Assembly (NCBI GenBank): GCA_016124335.1
Contig: WGNX01000003.1
Location: 194,747 to 258,746 of the forward strand
DNA length: 64,000 bases
DNA from: Alphaproteobacteria bacterium
GTDB lineage: Bacteria; Pseudomonadota; Alphaproteobacteria; CACIAM-22H2
Reading direction: 5' to 3'
The position numbers were made by a program, and so were the translations under genes. Shown here one piece after another: positions 27,050 through 35,441 of the stretch; positions within the stretch are counted from its first letter, which is position 1; each line of letters starts with the position of its first letter. The notes below the pieces were generated by a model. It was given only the letters and a program-made list of their open reading frames with translations, had not been told where the DNA came from and made no database searches.

Positions 27050-27794
27050 CGGCCGACTCGCCTAGATAGACTTCCCGCACGCGCCTGTCCGCCGCGATTT
27101 CGCGAGCGCTTCCCTCGAGAAATACGGCGCCCTGCACAAGGACGGAGATCTTCTCGGCGAACGAGAAGACCAGATCCATGTCGTGTTCGATCAGGAGGAT
27201 GCTCACGTCACGCGGAAGCGAAGCGACGATATCGAGGATCTCGTGACGTTCGCCTTCCGGTACGCCTGCGGCAGGCTCGTCCAGCAGAAGGACCTTCGGG
27301 CGCGACGCAAGCGCCAGGGCGAGCTCCAAAGCGCGCTGTTTTCCGTACGGCAGACGATCGCTGCGCTCGGTCATGGCGTCCGCGAGATGAAGTCCCTCGA
27401 GAATGTCGGCGGCCTCGTCGACGATTTCCGGAAGCGCGCCGAATCCCCGCCATATTCCAGCGCTCCGGCCGGCGCGCTGCGCGACCGCGAGCGAAACGGC
27501 CTCGAGCGGGCTCATGCTCGGGAACAGCTGGTTGATCTGGAAGGTCCGCGCGATTCCGAGTCCCACGCGGGCGGCGATCGGCACTGCGGTGATATCGTGG
27601 CCTTCCAGAACGATCCGCCCCTCGGTTGGCGACAGGACGCCTGTCATGAGGTTGACAAGCGTCGTCTTGCCGGCGCCATTCGGCCCGATCAGCGCGTGCC
27701 GCGCGCCACGGGCGACCTGCAGATTGACGCGATTTGTCGCAAGGAAGCCGCCGAACCGCATCACCAGATCGTGGGTCTCGAGCGCAACGGTCAC
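27042..27794 (-). CDS. Branched-chain amino-acid-type ABC transporter ATPase, LivG type
   Basis: 250 residues with Walker A GPNGAGKTTLVN, the LivG-specific long insertion (ARTFQINQLFPSMSPLEAV), a signature-loop region reading RLPYGKQRALELALAL (a variant of LSGGQ, common in LivG proteins) and Walker B VLLLDEPAAGV. A GTG start overlaps the stop of the LivM-type gene as GTGA. Longer in-frame annotation upstream would be spurious because it reads antisense-like through the permease gene. Confidence 0.92.
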   Translation of the reverse strand: MTVALETHDLVMRFGGFLATNRVNLQVARGARHALIGPNGAGKTTLVNLMTGVLSPTEGRIVLEGHDITAVPIAARVGLGIARTFQINQLFPSMSPLEAVSLAVAQRAGRSAGIWRGFGALPEIVDEAADILEGLHLADAMTERSDRLPYGKQRALELALALASRPKVLLLDEPAAGVPEGERHEILDIVASLPRDVSILLIEHDMDLVFSFAEKISVLVQGAVFLEGSAREIAADRRVREVYLGESADG

Positions 27795-28792
27795 TTGGGC
27801 TGGCCTCGCACCCTTAGCGACAATGCCTTTGCGCAATCGACGATACGCTCGCGTCCCACGACGACCAGCGCCACGAGAATCGCGCCCATCCAGAAAAGCC
27901 AATAGGCCGGCGTCAGCGTCGAAAGCGCATCGCGCATGAGCGCGAATGCGATCGAGCCGATTATCCCGCCATAAAGATAGCCGGATCCGCCGATGACGAG
28001 GATCAACAGGCCGTCGGCCGAGCGTGCGAAGTCGAGCACTTCCAGCGACACGAACGCCGTCGTCTGCGCGAGAAGTGCACCGGCAATTCCGGCAAATCCA
28101 GCCGAAATCGAATAGACCGCGACGATGCGTTTCGCCGTCGGAATTCCGATCGCGCCGGCGCGCATTCGATTTTCCTTGAGCGCCCGCAACGACGTGCCGA
28201 ACGGCGAATTCACGATGCGGCGCGCGATCAGGAACATGACGAACAAGACACAGAGACTGTAGCAATAGGCGGTCGTTCCGCCGAAATCGAATTCGAAAAG
28301 CCCGAGGATCGGCCCCATCGATATCCCGAGGAGACCATCGACGCCACCCGTCACCGATTCGAAACGGTTTGCGACCTCGACGAAGACCAACGCGACGCCG
28401 AGCGTGACCATCAGGCGCGTCAGATCGCTTCCCCGGATCACAAGGAAGCTGGCGGAAAATCCGACCGTCGCCGCGATTGCGCCCGCAAAGAGCAGGCCGC
28501 TTGCCGGCTCGACATATCCGGACTTTGCGAGCAGCCCAGCCGCATATGCACCGACACCGAAGAACGCCGCGTGGCCAAGCGAGACAATTCCCGCATAGCC
28601 GAGGATCAGGTCGATCGACATCGCGAAGAGGCCGACGATCGCGATTTCATTGAGCAGCAGGTGGCGCGACGGCAGCAGGAAAATGGCCGCTACGGCGCAT
28701 CCCCAGAACGCGAGTTCCGGCAACCGCCAGCGCGACGAAGCGGCAGCGCTGCGTCGGGCACGTTCGCGCGAATTACCCACGATTTCGCTCAT
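27791..28792 (-). CDS. Branched-chain amino-acid-type ABC transporter permease, LivM type
   Basis: 333 residues with 9-10 hydrophobic segments. The LivM hallmarks are YAGIVSLGHAAFFGVGAYAA and the cytoplasmic loop SPFGTSLRALKENRMRAGAIGI that contacts the ATPases. The N-terminal 25 residues are Arg/Ser-rich and cytoplasmic. It overlaps the LivH-type stop by four bases (ATGA) and the LivG-type gene by four (GTGA), so synthesis of the three is coupled. Confidence 0.92.
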   Translation of the reverse strand: MSEIVGNSRERARRSAAASSRWRLPELAFWGCAVAAIFLLPSRHLLLNEIAIVGLFAMSIDLILGYAGIVSLGHAAFFGVGAYAAGLLAKSGYVEPASGLLFAGAIAATVGFSASFLVIRGSDLTRLMVTLGVALVFVEVANRFESVTGGVDGLLGISMGPILGLFEFDFGGTTAYCYSLCVLFVMFLIARRIVNSPFGTSLRALKENRMRAGAIGIPTAKRIVAVYSISAGFAGIAGALLAQTTAFVSLEVLDFARSADGLLILVIGGSGYLYGGIIGSIAFALMRDALSTLTPAYWLFWMGAILVALVVVGRERIVDCAKALSLRVRGQPK

Positions 28793-29649
28793 CGAGCGCC
28801 GCTTCGCACGAACAGGCCATTTGGACGCAGCAGAAGCACGACCAACATGAAGAAGTAGATGACGAACGCACCGAGGCGCGGAATGTAATACTTGCCGGCA
28901 ACGTCCGCGATGCCCAGCAGGATCGCTGCCGCGAACGGGCCGCTGATCGTCGCAGTTCCGCCAACGGTAACGACGATCAGGAAATAGAGCATGAATTTCA
29001 GGGGAAAGGTCGGATCAAGGCCAAGAATTTCGGCGCCCAATGCGCCCCCGAGGCCTGCAAGGCCCGATCCCGTGGCAAACGTGGCCGCGAAAATGAGATC
29101 TGTCGGAATGCCGAGGCCGCGCGCCACGCGCGTATCGTCGACTGCGGCGCGCAGCTGGCTGCCGAAGCGCGTGCGCGCAAGAACCCACTGGAGCGCCACG
29201 ACCAGTGCGCCGCATACGACGACCAGAAAGAAGCGATAGGCGCCGATTGCTACACCCGCAACCTCGATGCGGCCGCGCAGCCATTCCGGGAGATGAATGA
29301 TCTGCTGCTGTGAGCCCATGAGATAGTCGGTTGCGGCGACGGCCATGAAGACGATCCCGATCGAAAAAAGCACCTGATCGAGATGGGAGCGTCGGTACAT
29401 CCGGCGATAGAGCAGGCGCTCGAGCGCCAGACCGATCATCGCGGCGAAAGCGAAGGCAAAGGGCAGTGTTGCCAGGAACGGCAACCCGTAGGCGTTCATG
29501 AGAATGACCGTCGCGTATCCGCCGGCCATGGCGAAGGCGCCATGCGCGAGATTCACGAAGTTCATCAGGCCAAGCGTGACGCTGAGGCCGACAGCGAGGA
29601 TGAACAGCAACATCCCGTAGGCGATGCCGTCAAAAATGATCGTCAGCAT
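28789..29649 (-). CDS. Branched-chain amino-acid-type ABC transporter permease, LivH type
   Basis: 286 residues. Membrane segments start at residue 8, and LMNFVNLAHGAFAMAGGYATV is the LivH signature. The loop FGSQLRAAVDDTRVARGLGI is the ATPase contact. It forms the channel with the LivM-type protein downstream. The binding-protein gene ends 60 bases upstream (stop 29709). Confidence 0.93.
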   Translation of the reverse strand: MLTIIFDGIAYGMLLFILAVGLSVTLGLMNFVNLAHGAFAMAGGYATVILMNAYGLPFLATLPFAFAFAAMIGLALERLLYRRMYRRSHLDQVLFSIGIVFMAVAATDYLMGSQQQIIHLPEWLRGRIEVAGVAIGAYRFFLVVVCGALVVALQWVLARTRFGSQLRAAVDDTRVARGLGIPTDLIFAATFATGSGLAGLGGALGAEILGLDPTFPLKFMLYFLIVVTVGGTATISGPFAAAILLGIADVAGKYYIPRLGAFVIYFFMLVVLLLRPNGLFVRSGAR

Positions 29650-29708
29650 ATGGATCGATACCGCGCGAGAGCGCGGATCCGGCCGGGAATGCCGGATCCG
29701 CGCACCGC

Positions 29709-30881
29709 TCAGCGCTTCTTCGCCGGATCGGCGACGGCCTGGAATGTCGCGAATTCGACGTTATAAAGCTCGCCGTCGCTCCGCTCGACCTTGCGCACGT
29801 AGATATTCTGGATCAGTTCGCGCGTCGATGCCTCGACCGTGACCGGTCCGCGCGGCGATTGCCACGACATGCCCTTCATCGCCCCGACCAGTTTTTCCCC
29901 GTCGGTCGAGCCGCCCGTCGCCTTGAGCGATTCGTAGATGAGATGCATGCCGTCATAGCCGCCGACGGCCATGAAGTTCGGACGCGCGTTCTTGTTGGCG
30001 GCCTTGAACGCCTTCACGAACGCCTTGTTCACGGCAGAGGAGTGATCCGCGGAGTAGTGGTGCGTCGTGACCACGCCAACCGCCGGCTCGCCCATGTCGT
30101 TGAGAATGTCGTCGTCTGTCAGGTCGCCCGTGCCGATCAGGCGCACGCCCGTCTTGTCGAGGCCTCGCTCCTGGAACTGCTTCATGAACTGCGCGCCCGC
30201 GCCCGACGGCACGAACACGAACAATGCATCCGGCTTCAGGTCGGCAACCCGCTGCAGGAACGGCGCGAAATCCGGATTGCGAAGCGGCACACGGACATCG
30301 GCCACGACCTCACGGCCATCGCGCGCAAACCGCTCCTTGAAGGCCTTTTCGGCGTCGAGGCCCGGCCCGTAATCACTGACGAGCGTCGCCACACGCTTGA
30401 GGCCGTTGTGAGTCGCCCAATCGGCCATGGGAACGGTCGCCTGTGGCAGGGTGAAACTCGCGCGCACGATGAACGGCGATTGCTCGGTTATCATTGCTGT
30501 GGCCGCTGCCATCACGATCATCGGCTTTTTCGCCTGAGTGGCAAGCGGGGCGGTCGCCAGCGCCAGCGGCGTCAGCCCAAAGCCCGCCAGGAACGACACC
30601 TTCTCATTCGCGATCATTTCCTGCGCGATGCGGCGGGTCACGTCCGGCGTGCCGGTATCGTCGCGTACGATCAGTTCGATGCGCTTGCCGGCAACCGTGG
30701 TTCCGTGCTGCGCCATGTAAAGCCGGACGGCAGCCTCGATCTGCCGCCCCGTCGAAGCGAAGGGGCCGGTCATCGGCAGGATGAGGCCGACCTTCACGGC
30801 ATCCTGCGCAACGGCCGGCGCGATGCCGCCCAGTGCAAACGCTGCCGTGATCGCGCCTGCAATCAAATGACGTCGAAACAT
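29709..30881 (-). CDS. Periplasmic binding protein of the branched-chain amino-acid type (Leu/Ile/Val-BP family)
   Basis: 390 residues from ATG 30881, preceded by GAGGAGGAAAC. The signal peptide HLIAGAITAAFALGGIAPAVAQ is followed by VKVGLILPMTGPFASTGRQIEAAVRLYM, the type I periplasmic fold start, and GGYDGMHLIYESLKATGG near the end. Ligand not identifiable by eye; family members with protocatechuate or other aromatic-acid ligands exist, and a protocatechuate dioxygenase operon lies directly upstream on the same strand. First gene of a seven-gene operon ending at 24133. Confidence 0.92.
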   Translation of the reverse strand: MFRRHLIAGAITAAFALGGIAPAVAQDAVKVGLILPMTGPFASTGRQIEAAVRLYMAQHGTTVAGKRIELIVRDDTGTPDVTRRIAQEMIANEKVSFLAGFGLTPLALATAPLATQAKKPMIVMAAATAMITEQSPFIVRASFTLPQATVPMADWATHNGLKRVATLVSDYGPGLDAEKAFKERFARDGREVVADVRVPLRNPDFAPFLQRVADLKPDALFVFVPSGAGAQFMKQFQERGLDKTGVRLIGTGDLTDDDILNDMGEPAVGVVTTHHYSADHSSAVNKAFVKAFKAANKNARPNFMAVGGYDGMHLIYESLKATGGSTDGEKLVGAMKGMSWQSPRGPVTVEASTRELIQNIYVRKVERSDGELYNVEFATFQAVADPAKKR

Positions 30882-31111
30882 CGTTTCCTCCTCGCGCTCG
30901 CCCTGCGTTGGTCGAGACATTGGCCCCTTGAGGGGCGGTTCCTTCGGGAAGGCGCCGTTGCCTCCCGTCCCCCCGAAAGAATGCCCGAAGGCAACGGAAG
31001 ACGGAACGGCGCGCAACACGCTCCAAAGCACCGATAGCGTTACAGGTCCGCCCTGTTCAAGTCCGATTTTGCTGAATGATATGAGGGTTTTGATGCAAAA
31101 TATTGCGTATC

Positions 31112-31136
31112 GGCGGGCGTCCGGCCGACGCCCGCC
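31112..31136 (-). terminator. Hairpin after the protocatechuate dioxygenase genes
   Basis: Perfect 10-bp inverted repeat (31112-31121 and 31127-31136) with a 5-base loop, 6 bases beyond the pcaG stop. No immediate T-run in the minus direction, so it may be a weak or Rho-assisted terminator. Confidence 0.5.
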
Positions 31137-31142
31137 TCCGGG

Positions 31143-31721
31143 CTATATGTCGAAGAACACCGTTTCGTCGTCGCCCTGGAGGCGGATGTCGAAACGGTAG
31201 ACGGTCTGTCCGTTGCGCGACGTGCGTGCGGCGATCAGGGTTTTCTGGAGTTTCGGTTCCGCCACGGCCTTGAGGGCGGGATCGGCCGCATTGGCCTTTT
31301 CCTCGTCGGAAAAATAGACCCGCGTTTGCAGGTGAATGTTGATGCCCCGCGCGAAGATCACGATCGTTCCGAACGGCGCTTCAGGCCGCCCGTCGCCAAG
31401 CTTCGTGGCGCCCGGCTTCACCGTCTCGAAGAACCATTCGCCGGTCTTCAGATCCGTGATCGTGCGTCCGAAATGGCCGGGGAATTTTCCGTCGGCGTCC
31501 GCGTGCCAAAGCTCCAGCATCGCGTCTGTCACGATCGATCCGGCACCGTCATAGATCAGGCCTTCGATACGGATGCGCTCGCCCCTGGCACCGGCACCGA
31601 CCATCACGTTCGGCTTTTCCTGCGTGCGGATCGGCAGGCCCGCCGCCGACGGCCACGTGCCGATATGGACATAGGGGCCAGCTGTCTGGGACGGGGTTTC
31701 CTTGAGGGGCTCGACGGGCAT
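31143..31721 (-). CDS. pcaG: Protocatechuate 3,4-dioxygenase alpha subunit
   Basis: 192 residues. It opens with TPSQTAGPYVHIGTWP and contains GLIYDGAGSIVTDAMLELWHADADGKFPG, the dioxygenase beta-sandwich core. The alpha subunit lacks the complete iron-ligand set, as expected, and builds the (alpha-beta-Fe) protomer with PcaH, whose stop is one base upstream. The complex opens the protocatechuate ring to 3-carboxymuconate. No pcaB, pcaC, pcaD or PcaQ regulator gene is in the window. Confidence 0.93.
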   Translation of the reverse strand: MPVEPLKETPSQTAGPYVHIGTWPSAAGLPIRTQEKPNVMVGAGARGERIRIEGLIYDGAGSIVTDAMLELWHADADGKFPGHFGRTITDLKTGEWFFETVKPGATKLGDGRPEAPFGTIVIFARGINIHLQTRVYFSDEEKANAADPALKAVAEPKLQKTLIAARTSRNGQTVYRFDIRLQGDDETVFFDI

Positions 31722-31722
31722 G

Positions 31723-32445
31723 TCAGTTCCCTTCCGTACGATTCTCGAAGAACGTCGAACGCCGGCCGCGCAGGACGATGTCGAAACGATAGGTCAGGTG
31801 ATCGAACGGACCCTGATTCTCGAGGTCGAGCTTCGCTACCAGCGAATCGACCGCCGCAGCGTCGGGGATCGTGTTCACGATCGGACATTTCGCGATCAAC
31901 GGATCGCCCTCGAAGTAGAACTGCGAGATCAGGCGCTGGGTGAACGCGTGCCCGAAAATCGAGAAATGGATATGTGCCGGCCGCCAGTCCGATCCGTTGT
32001 TGCGCCACGGATAGGGACCCGGCTTGATCGTCCGGAATGCGTAATAGCCTTCAGCATCGGTTATGACGCGCCCGCAGCCGCCGAAATTCGGATCCAGCGG
32101 CGCCACATAGCTGTCGCGGACATGCCTGTATCGCCCGCAGGCATTGGCTTGCCATACTTCGATCAGCGTCCCGGCGACGGGCTTCGCGTTCTGATCGATC
32201 ACTCGCCCGTGAACGACGATTCGTTCACCGATCGCCTCGCCGCCAGTCCCGAAATTCCGGATCAGGTCGTGATCGAGCGGGTCGAGCATTCCGTGCCCGA
32301 AGACCGGGCCGTGGAGGTCGGCATTCGACTGGGGCAGCGACAGCAAGACGCGCCGCGGGCTGCGCAGGGCCGATGACTTGTAGCCCGGCGCATATCCCGG
32401 CGGATGCCAGTTCCGGTCGCGGCGATAGAATTCGCCCTTCTCCAT
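31723..32445 (-). CDS. pcaH: Protocatechuate 3,4-dioxygenase beta subunit
   Basis: 240 residues. The four non-haem Fe(III) ligands are in place with exact family spacing: Tyr106 (GRYRHV), Tyr145 (GPYPW), His158 and His160 (RPAHIHF). ATG 32445 has GGGGGAGG just upstream; an open frame continues further upstream but lacks family similarity. PcaH carries the catalytic iron and pairs with PcaG. A beta-keto acid cleavage enzyme gene begins the same operon 19 bases upstream, suggesting a link between ring cleavage and a downstream 3-keto acid. Confidence 0.95.
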   Translation of the reverse strand: MEKGEFYRRDRNWHPPGYAPGYKSSALRSPRRVLLSLPQSNADLHGPVFGHGMLDPLDHDLIRNFGTGGEAIGERIVVHGRVIDQNAKPVAGTLIEVWQANACGRYRHVRDSYVAPLDPNFGGCGRVITDAEGYYAFRTIKPGPYPWRNNGSDWRPAHIHFSIFGHAFTQRLISQFYFEGDPLIAKCPIVNTIPDAAAVDSLVAKLDLENQGPFDHLTYRFDIVLRGRRSTFFENRTEGN

Positions 32446-32464
32446 TTTCCTCCCCCAATCGCTC

Positions 32465-33295
32465 TCAGGCTGCGGCGAGTCCCAGAATGCCGCGCGCCTC
32501 GGCAACCGTCGCCGGCCGCCGTCCATACTCCTCGCACAGCCGCGCCACGCGCGCCACGAGCGCCGCGTTGGACGGCGCCAGCGTGAGCTCGTCCATGCGC
32601 ACATTATCTTCCAAACCGGTTCGGCAGTGACCGCCAAGTTCGAGGCTCCAGCGGTTCAGCGTCAATTGGTCGCGGCCGATCCCCGCACCGGTCCAGGTCG
32701 CGTCCGGCGCCAGGCGCTTGAGGGTCGCCACGTAGAACTCGAATGTCGGCCGGTCGACCGGCATCGCGTTCTTGACGCCCATGACGAACTGCACGTGCAG
32801 CGGCCCTCCGATCAATCCGGATTTCTGCAGGTCGACCGCCTTGAAGATCATGGAAAGGTCAAACGCCTCGACCTCCGGCTTGATACCAAGCCGTTTCATC
32901 TCGCCCGCGAGCCATTCGACCAGGTCCGGGCTGTTGTCATAAACGCGCGTCGGGAAATTGACCGAGCCGGTCGCGAGCGAAGCCATATCGGGCCGGATCG
33001 GGAGCATGCCGCCGCGTTCCCTGCCAGCACCCGATCGGCCGCCGGTCGACAGCTGAACGATGATCCCGGGGCAGTGCTTTTTCAGCCCTTCGACCAGCCG
33101 GGCGAACCGATCCGGATCGGATGTCGGCGTACCGTCGTCGTTCCGGACGTGGCAATGAACCAGCGTCGCGCCCGCCTCGAATGCGGCATGGGTCGATTCG
33201 ACCTGCTCTGCGATCGTGATCGGTACGGCCGGATTGTTCTTCTTCTGCGGAAGCGATCCCGTGATCGCGACCGTGATGATGCAGGGACCGGACAT
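32465..33295 (-). CDS. Beta-keto acid cleavage enzyme (BKACE, DUF849 family)
   Basis: 276 residues of the TIM-barrel family that includes 3-keto-5-aminohexanoate cleavage enzyme. The zinc-binding pair is visible in LVHCHVRND (His47, His49), followed by [10 protein letters not shown] and the substrate loop [12 protein letters not shown]. The family reacts a beta-keto acid with acetyl-CoA to give acetoacetate and a new acyl-CoA. Being first in an operon with pcaHG suggests beta-ketoadipate (giving succinyl-CoA) or a related keto acid as substrate; this is inference from context. No classical PcaIJ/PcaF genes are adjacent. Confidence 0.88.
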   Translation of the reverse strand: MSGPCIITVAITGSLPQKKNNPAVPITIAEQVESTHAAFEAGATLVHCHVRNDDGTPTSDPDRFARLVEGLKKHCPGIIVQLSTGGRSGAGRERGGMLPIRPDMASLATGSVNFPTRVYDNSPDLVEWLAGEMKRLGIKPEVEAFDLSMIFKAVDLQKSGLIGGPLHVQFVMGVKNAMPVDRPTFEFYVATLKRLAPDATWTGAGIGRDQLTLNRWSLELGGHCRTGLEDNVRMDELTLAPSNAALVARVARLCEEYGRRPATVAEARGILGLAAA

Positions 33296-33362
33296 CGGGC
33301 GCTCCGCCGTACGTGTCGACGCCCGAAAGGAGTAGCAGAACGGCGCGCTTTGGCAAATGGCC

Positions 33363-33390
33363 GACGGCGGAGACCGGGGTCTCCGCCGTC
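33363..33390. terminator. Hairpin after flgE
   Basis: 12-bp perfect inverted repeat with a 4-base loop (arms 33363-33374 and 33379-33390), 10 bases past the flgE stop on the minus strand. It lacks a T-run but probably ends flgE transcription before the BKACE-pcaHG operon, whose promoter must lie in 33296-33362. Confidence 0.5.
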
Positions 33391-33399
33391 AATCTGGCA

Positions 33400-34848
33400 T
33401 CAGCGCTTCAGGTTGACGATTTCCTGGAGCATCTCGTCGGCCGTGGTGATCATGCGCGCGTTGGCCGAGTAGGACCGCTGCGCCACGATCATCTTGGTGA
33501 ACTCCGCGCCGATATCGACGTTCGAGTTCTCGAGGCTGTTGGGGTTGATACCGCCCGCACCGCCCTGCAGCGACGCGTTGAGGCCGATGAAGCCCGCGGC
33601 CGGATCGTCGAGGAACGCCTCGCCGTTCTGGCGGACGAGCCCGTTCGGATTGTTGAACGTCGCGAGCGCGATCTGGTACTGCGTGAGGCGCTGGCCGTTC
33701 GTATAGGTCGTGTAGATGTTGCCGCTGGTATCGATGCCGATGCCGTTGAACGAGCCGGCCGCGTACCCGTCGGCCGAGATGTTCGAGATCGAGATCGTCG
33801 TGCCGCCGAATTGCGAGGTGCCACCCGGCGTGGAAAGCGTGGAAGCGGTCGTCGGGCTCGTCGAATTGGGCGTGCCGAATTCGACGTTGATCGACTGCAC
33901 GGGCGCGGCGGCAAGACCCGGCGCGCTGTAGCTGACGGACAAACGGCCGTCGGTACCGGTCGTCGTGGCGGAGAGCGTTGCGGCATTGGTCGTCTGAATG
34001 GTCGTGATGCCGGTCAGCAGGCCGGCATTCGTGCCGACGGTCGTGCCGAAGGTCATGTCGACCACAAGGCTTTCGGCACTGTTGGCCGAACTGGTCGGTG
34101 CAGTGATGACGGCACGCCATTGCGGCGTCGTACCGGCTGCCGATGCGGCGATCGCGGCCGTACCCGTCGAGGTGCTCGCCGCAACACCGGGCAGCGTGCC
34201 GCCGGCGGTCGTGCGGTTGTACCAGGTGACCGAGAACGCGCGGGATGCACCGTTGGCATCCGTCACCGTGATCGTGCCGCCGTTATAGACCGTGCCCGGC
34301 GAAGCGTTGGCCGGAAGGTTCGCCGCATAGTTGGCGAGCGAGGTCTGCAGCGCGGGCAGCTGGCTGGTGTTGATCTGCACGGGCACGAGCGGGCCCTGGT
34401 TCGGCGTCGGGTTCGGCGTGGTCGTCGTCGGGCGCGGCACCGAGCGGGCATAAAGATAGAGGCCCGCGCCATTGATCATGTAGTTGTTCTTGTCGACGGT
34501 GAAGTCGCCGCGGCGCGTGTACTGGGTGATGCTGTTGCCGGTCGTGCCGCCGTTTGACGACACGCCGTTCTGGACGGGCAGCCAACCCGATCCCGCGATC
34601 GCGATCGATGTCGGCGAGGAATCCTGGATGATGGTGCCCTGCAGGTTGTTCACGAACGTCGGGCGCGCGGTGACGCCGCCGGGATTGAAGAAGCGCTGCG
34701 AAGACGTCGAGACGAAGCTCGAGAAGTTCGCGTCGATGCGCTTGAAGCCGGTCGTCTGCGAGTTCGCGACGTTGTCCGAGATGTAATTGATCTCGGTCTG
34801 GAATGAATTGAGTCCGCTAATCGCGGAGTTCATTGCAACGGTAGCCAT
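33400..34848 (-). CDS. flgE: Flagellar hook protein
   Basis: 482 residues. The N-terminal rod-type segment AMNSAISGLNSFQTEINYISDNVANSQTTGFKRIDANF and the C-terminal NVDIGAEFTKMIVAQRSYSANARMITTADEMLQEIVNLKR are the paired helices that form the hook core. Between them lies a Thr/Ala/Gly/Ser-rich surface domain. It should polymerise into the flagellar hook. No other canonical flagellar gene is adjacent, so this is an isolated copy, though the DUF1217 gene at 42020 is flagellum-associated. A sigma-54-like promoter lies about 115 bases upstream. GAGGGA site before the ATG. Confidence 0.92.
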   Translation of the reverse strand: MATVAMNSAISGLNSFQTEINYISDNVANSQTTGFKRIDANFSSFVSTSSQRFFNPGGVTARPTFVNNLQGTIIQDSSPTSIAIAGSGWLPVQNGVSSNGGTTGNSITQYTRRGDFTVDKNNYMINGAGLYLYARSVPRPTTTTPNPTPNQGPLVPVQINTSQLPALQTSLANYAANLPANASPGTVYNGGTITVTDANGASRAFSVTWYNRTTAGGTLPGVAASTSTGTAAIAASAAGTTPQWRAVITAPTSSANSAESLVVDMTFGTTVGTNAGLLTGITTIQTTNAATLSATTTGTDGRLSVSYSAPGLAAAPVQSINVEFGTPNSTSPTTASTLSTPGGTSQFGGTTISISNISADGYAAGSFNGIGIDTSGNIYTTYTNGQRLTQYQIALATFNNPNGLVRQNGEAFLDDPAAGFIGLNASLQGGAGGINPNSLENSNVDIGAEFTKMIVAQRSYSANARMITTADEMLQEIVNLKR

Positions 34849-34935
34849 TTTATTCGTCCCTCTCTCTCAAAATCGGTTTCGGCATGAATGGTCCGGACGG
34901 CGGGCGGAACACTCGAAAACATGGACTCCCCGAAG

Positions 34936-34972
34936 GCGGTTGCGTTGTGTCTTCCGAACACACAGCAACCGC
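34936..34972. repeat. Large dyad upstream of flgE
   Basis: Arms GCGGTTGC (34936-34943) and GCAACCGC (34965-34972) pair perfectly. After a 2x2 internal loop, TGTGT (34946-34950) and ACACA (34958-34962) extend the stem around a 7-base loop. It overlaps the sigma-54-like element, so it could be an operator, a 5' leader structure or a terminator. Confidence 0.55.
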
Positions 34973-34980
34973 AGGGCCAA
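34964..34980 (-). promoter_or_regulatory. Sigma-54-type promoter candidate for flgE
   Basis: The minus strand reads TTGGCCCTGCGGTTGCT: GG and GC are exactly 10 bases apart, close to the TTGGCACG-N4-TTGCT consensus. Flagellar hook genes are often RpoN-dependent. The start of transcription would be about 105 bases before the ATG. Confidence 0.45.
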
Positions 34981-35014
34981 TTGCTCAGGAAATTTTATGT
35001 AGGATATTCAGATA

Positions 35015-35057
35015 CTTAAAAAATAGACCATTCCGGATCGGCAAATTCCGTCCGGAA
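35015..35057 (-). terminator. Terminator candidate for the tRNA-Pro transcript
   Basis: On the minus strand, TTCCGGA and TCCGGAA (35031-35037, 35051-35057) pair around a 13-base loop and are followed by TATTTTTTAA. It lies about 200 bases after the tRNA 3' end. Confidence 0.45.
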
Positions 35058-35262
35058 ATTTTTGCCGCTAGCCATGAATTGATTGCCTAGACGAAGGGAA
35101 TTTCAGGTGGGCCAGCCGCAGATCCGAAGCGGCAAATCCGCCTTGTCATTGGAAGACGGTCTATAAGTCAATCGTAGGTCACACGAACAATTTCGGCATA
35201 TGACGAGATTCGGCGACGACAAATGCCGCCGCCCGTGAATCCGTTGCGATTGTACGAAAAAC

Positions 35263-35339
35263 TGGTCGGAGCGAGAGGATTCGAACCTCCGGCCCCTAGC
35301 TCCCGAAGCTAGTGCTCTACCAGGCTGAGCTACGCTCCG
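35263..35339 (-). tRNA. tRNA-Pro (anticodon CGG)
   Basis: 77 bases including an encoded CCA (35263-35265). The acceptor stem CGGAGCG/CGCTCCG pairs fully. The D arm AGCTCAGCCTGGTAGAGC, the anticodon arm CTAGC-TTCGGGA-GCTAG with CGG, and the T loop GGTTCGAATCC are standard. It reads CCG proline codons, frequent in this GC-rich genome. Confidence 0.97.
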
Positions 35340-35441
35340 ACCGATCGGGGCCGACCGTATAGCCTTCCTTCCGGCGCTTCGCAAGCACCGCATCCGCCCG
35401 CATGGCACGGGGGTTGCTGATTGGTCGGAAGGGAGAGGCAA

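Larger units (their letters stand above)
34849..35262. other. 414-base intergenic region between flgE and tRNA-Pro
   Basis: Contains the flgE ribosome site, a large dyad (34936-34972), a sigma-54-like promoter (34964-34980) and a terminator-like structure for the tRNA transcript (35015-35057). Between 35058 and 35262 I see no convincing gene, repeat or RNA. Confidence 0.6.

Noticed and set aside
35263-35339. tRNA-Pro as an integration site
   Set aside because: No second copy of the tRNA 3' end and no integrase gene nearby in the window.
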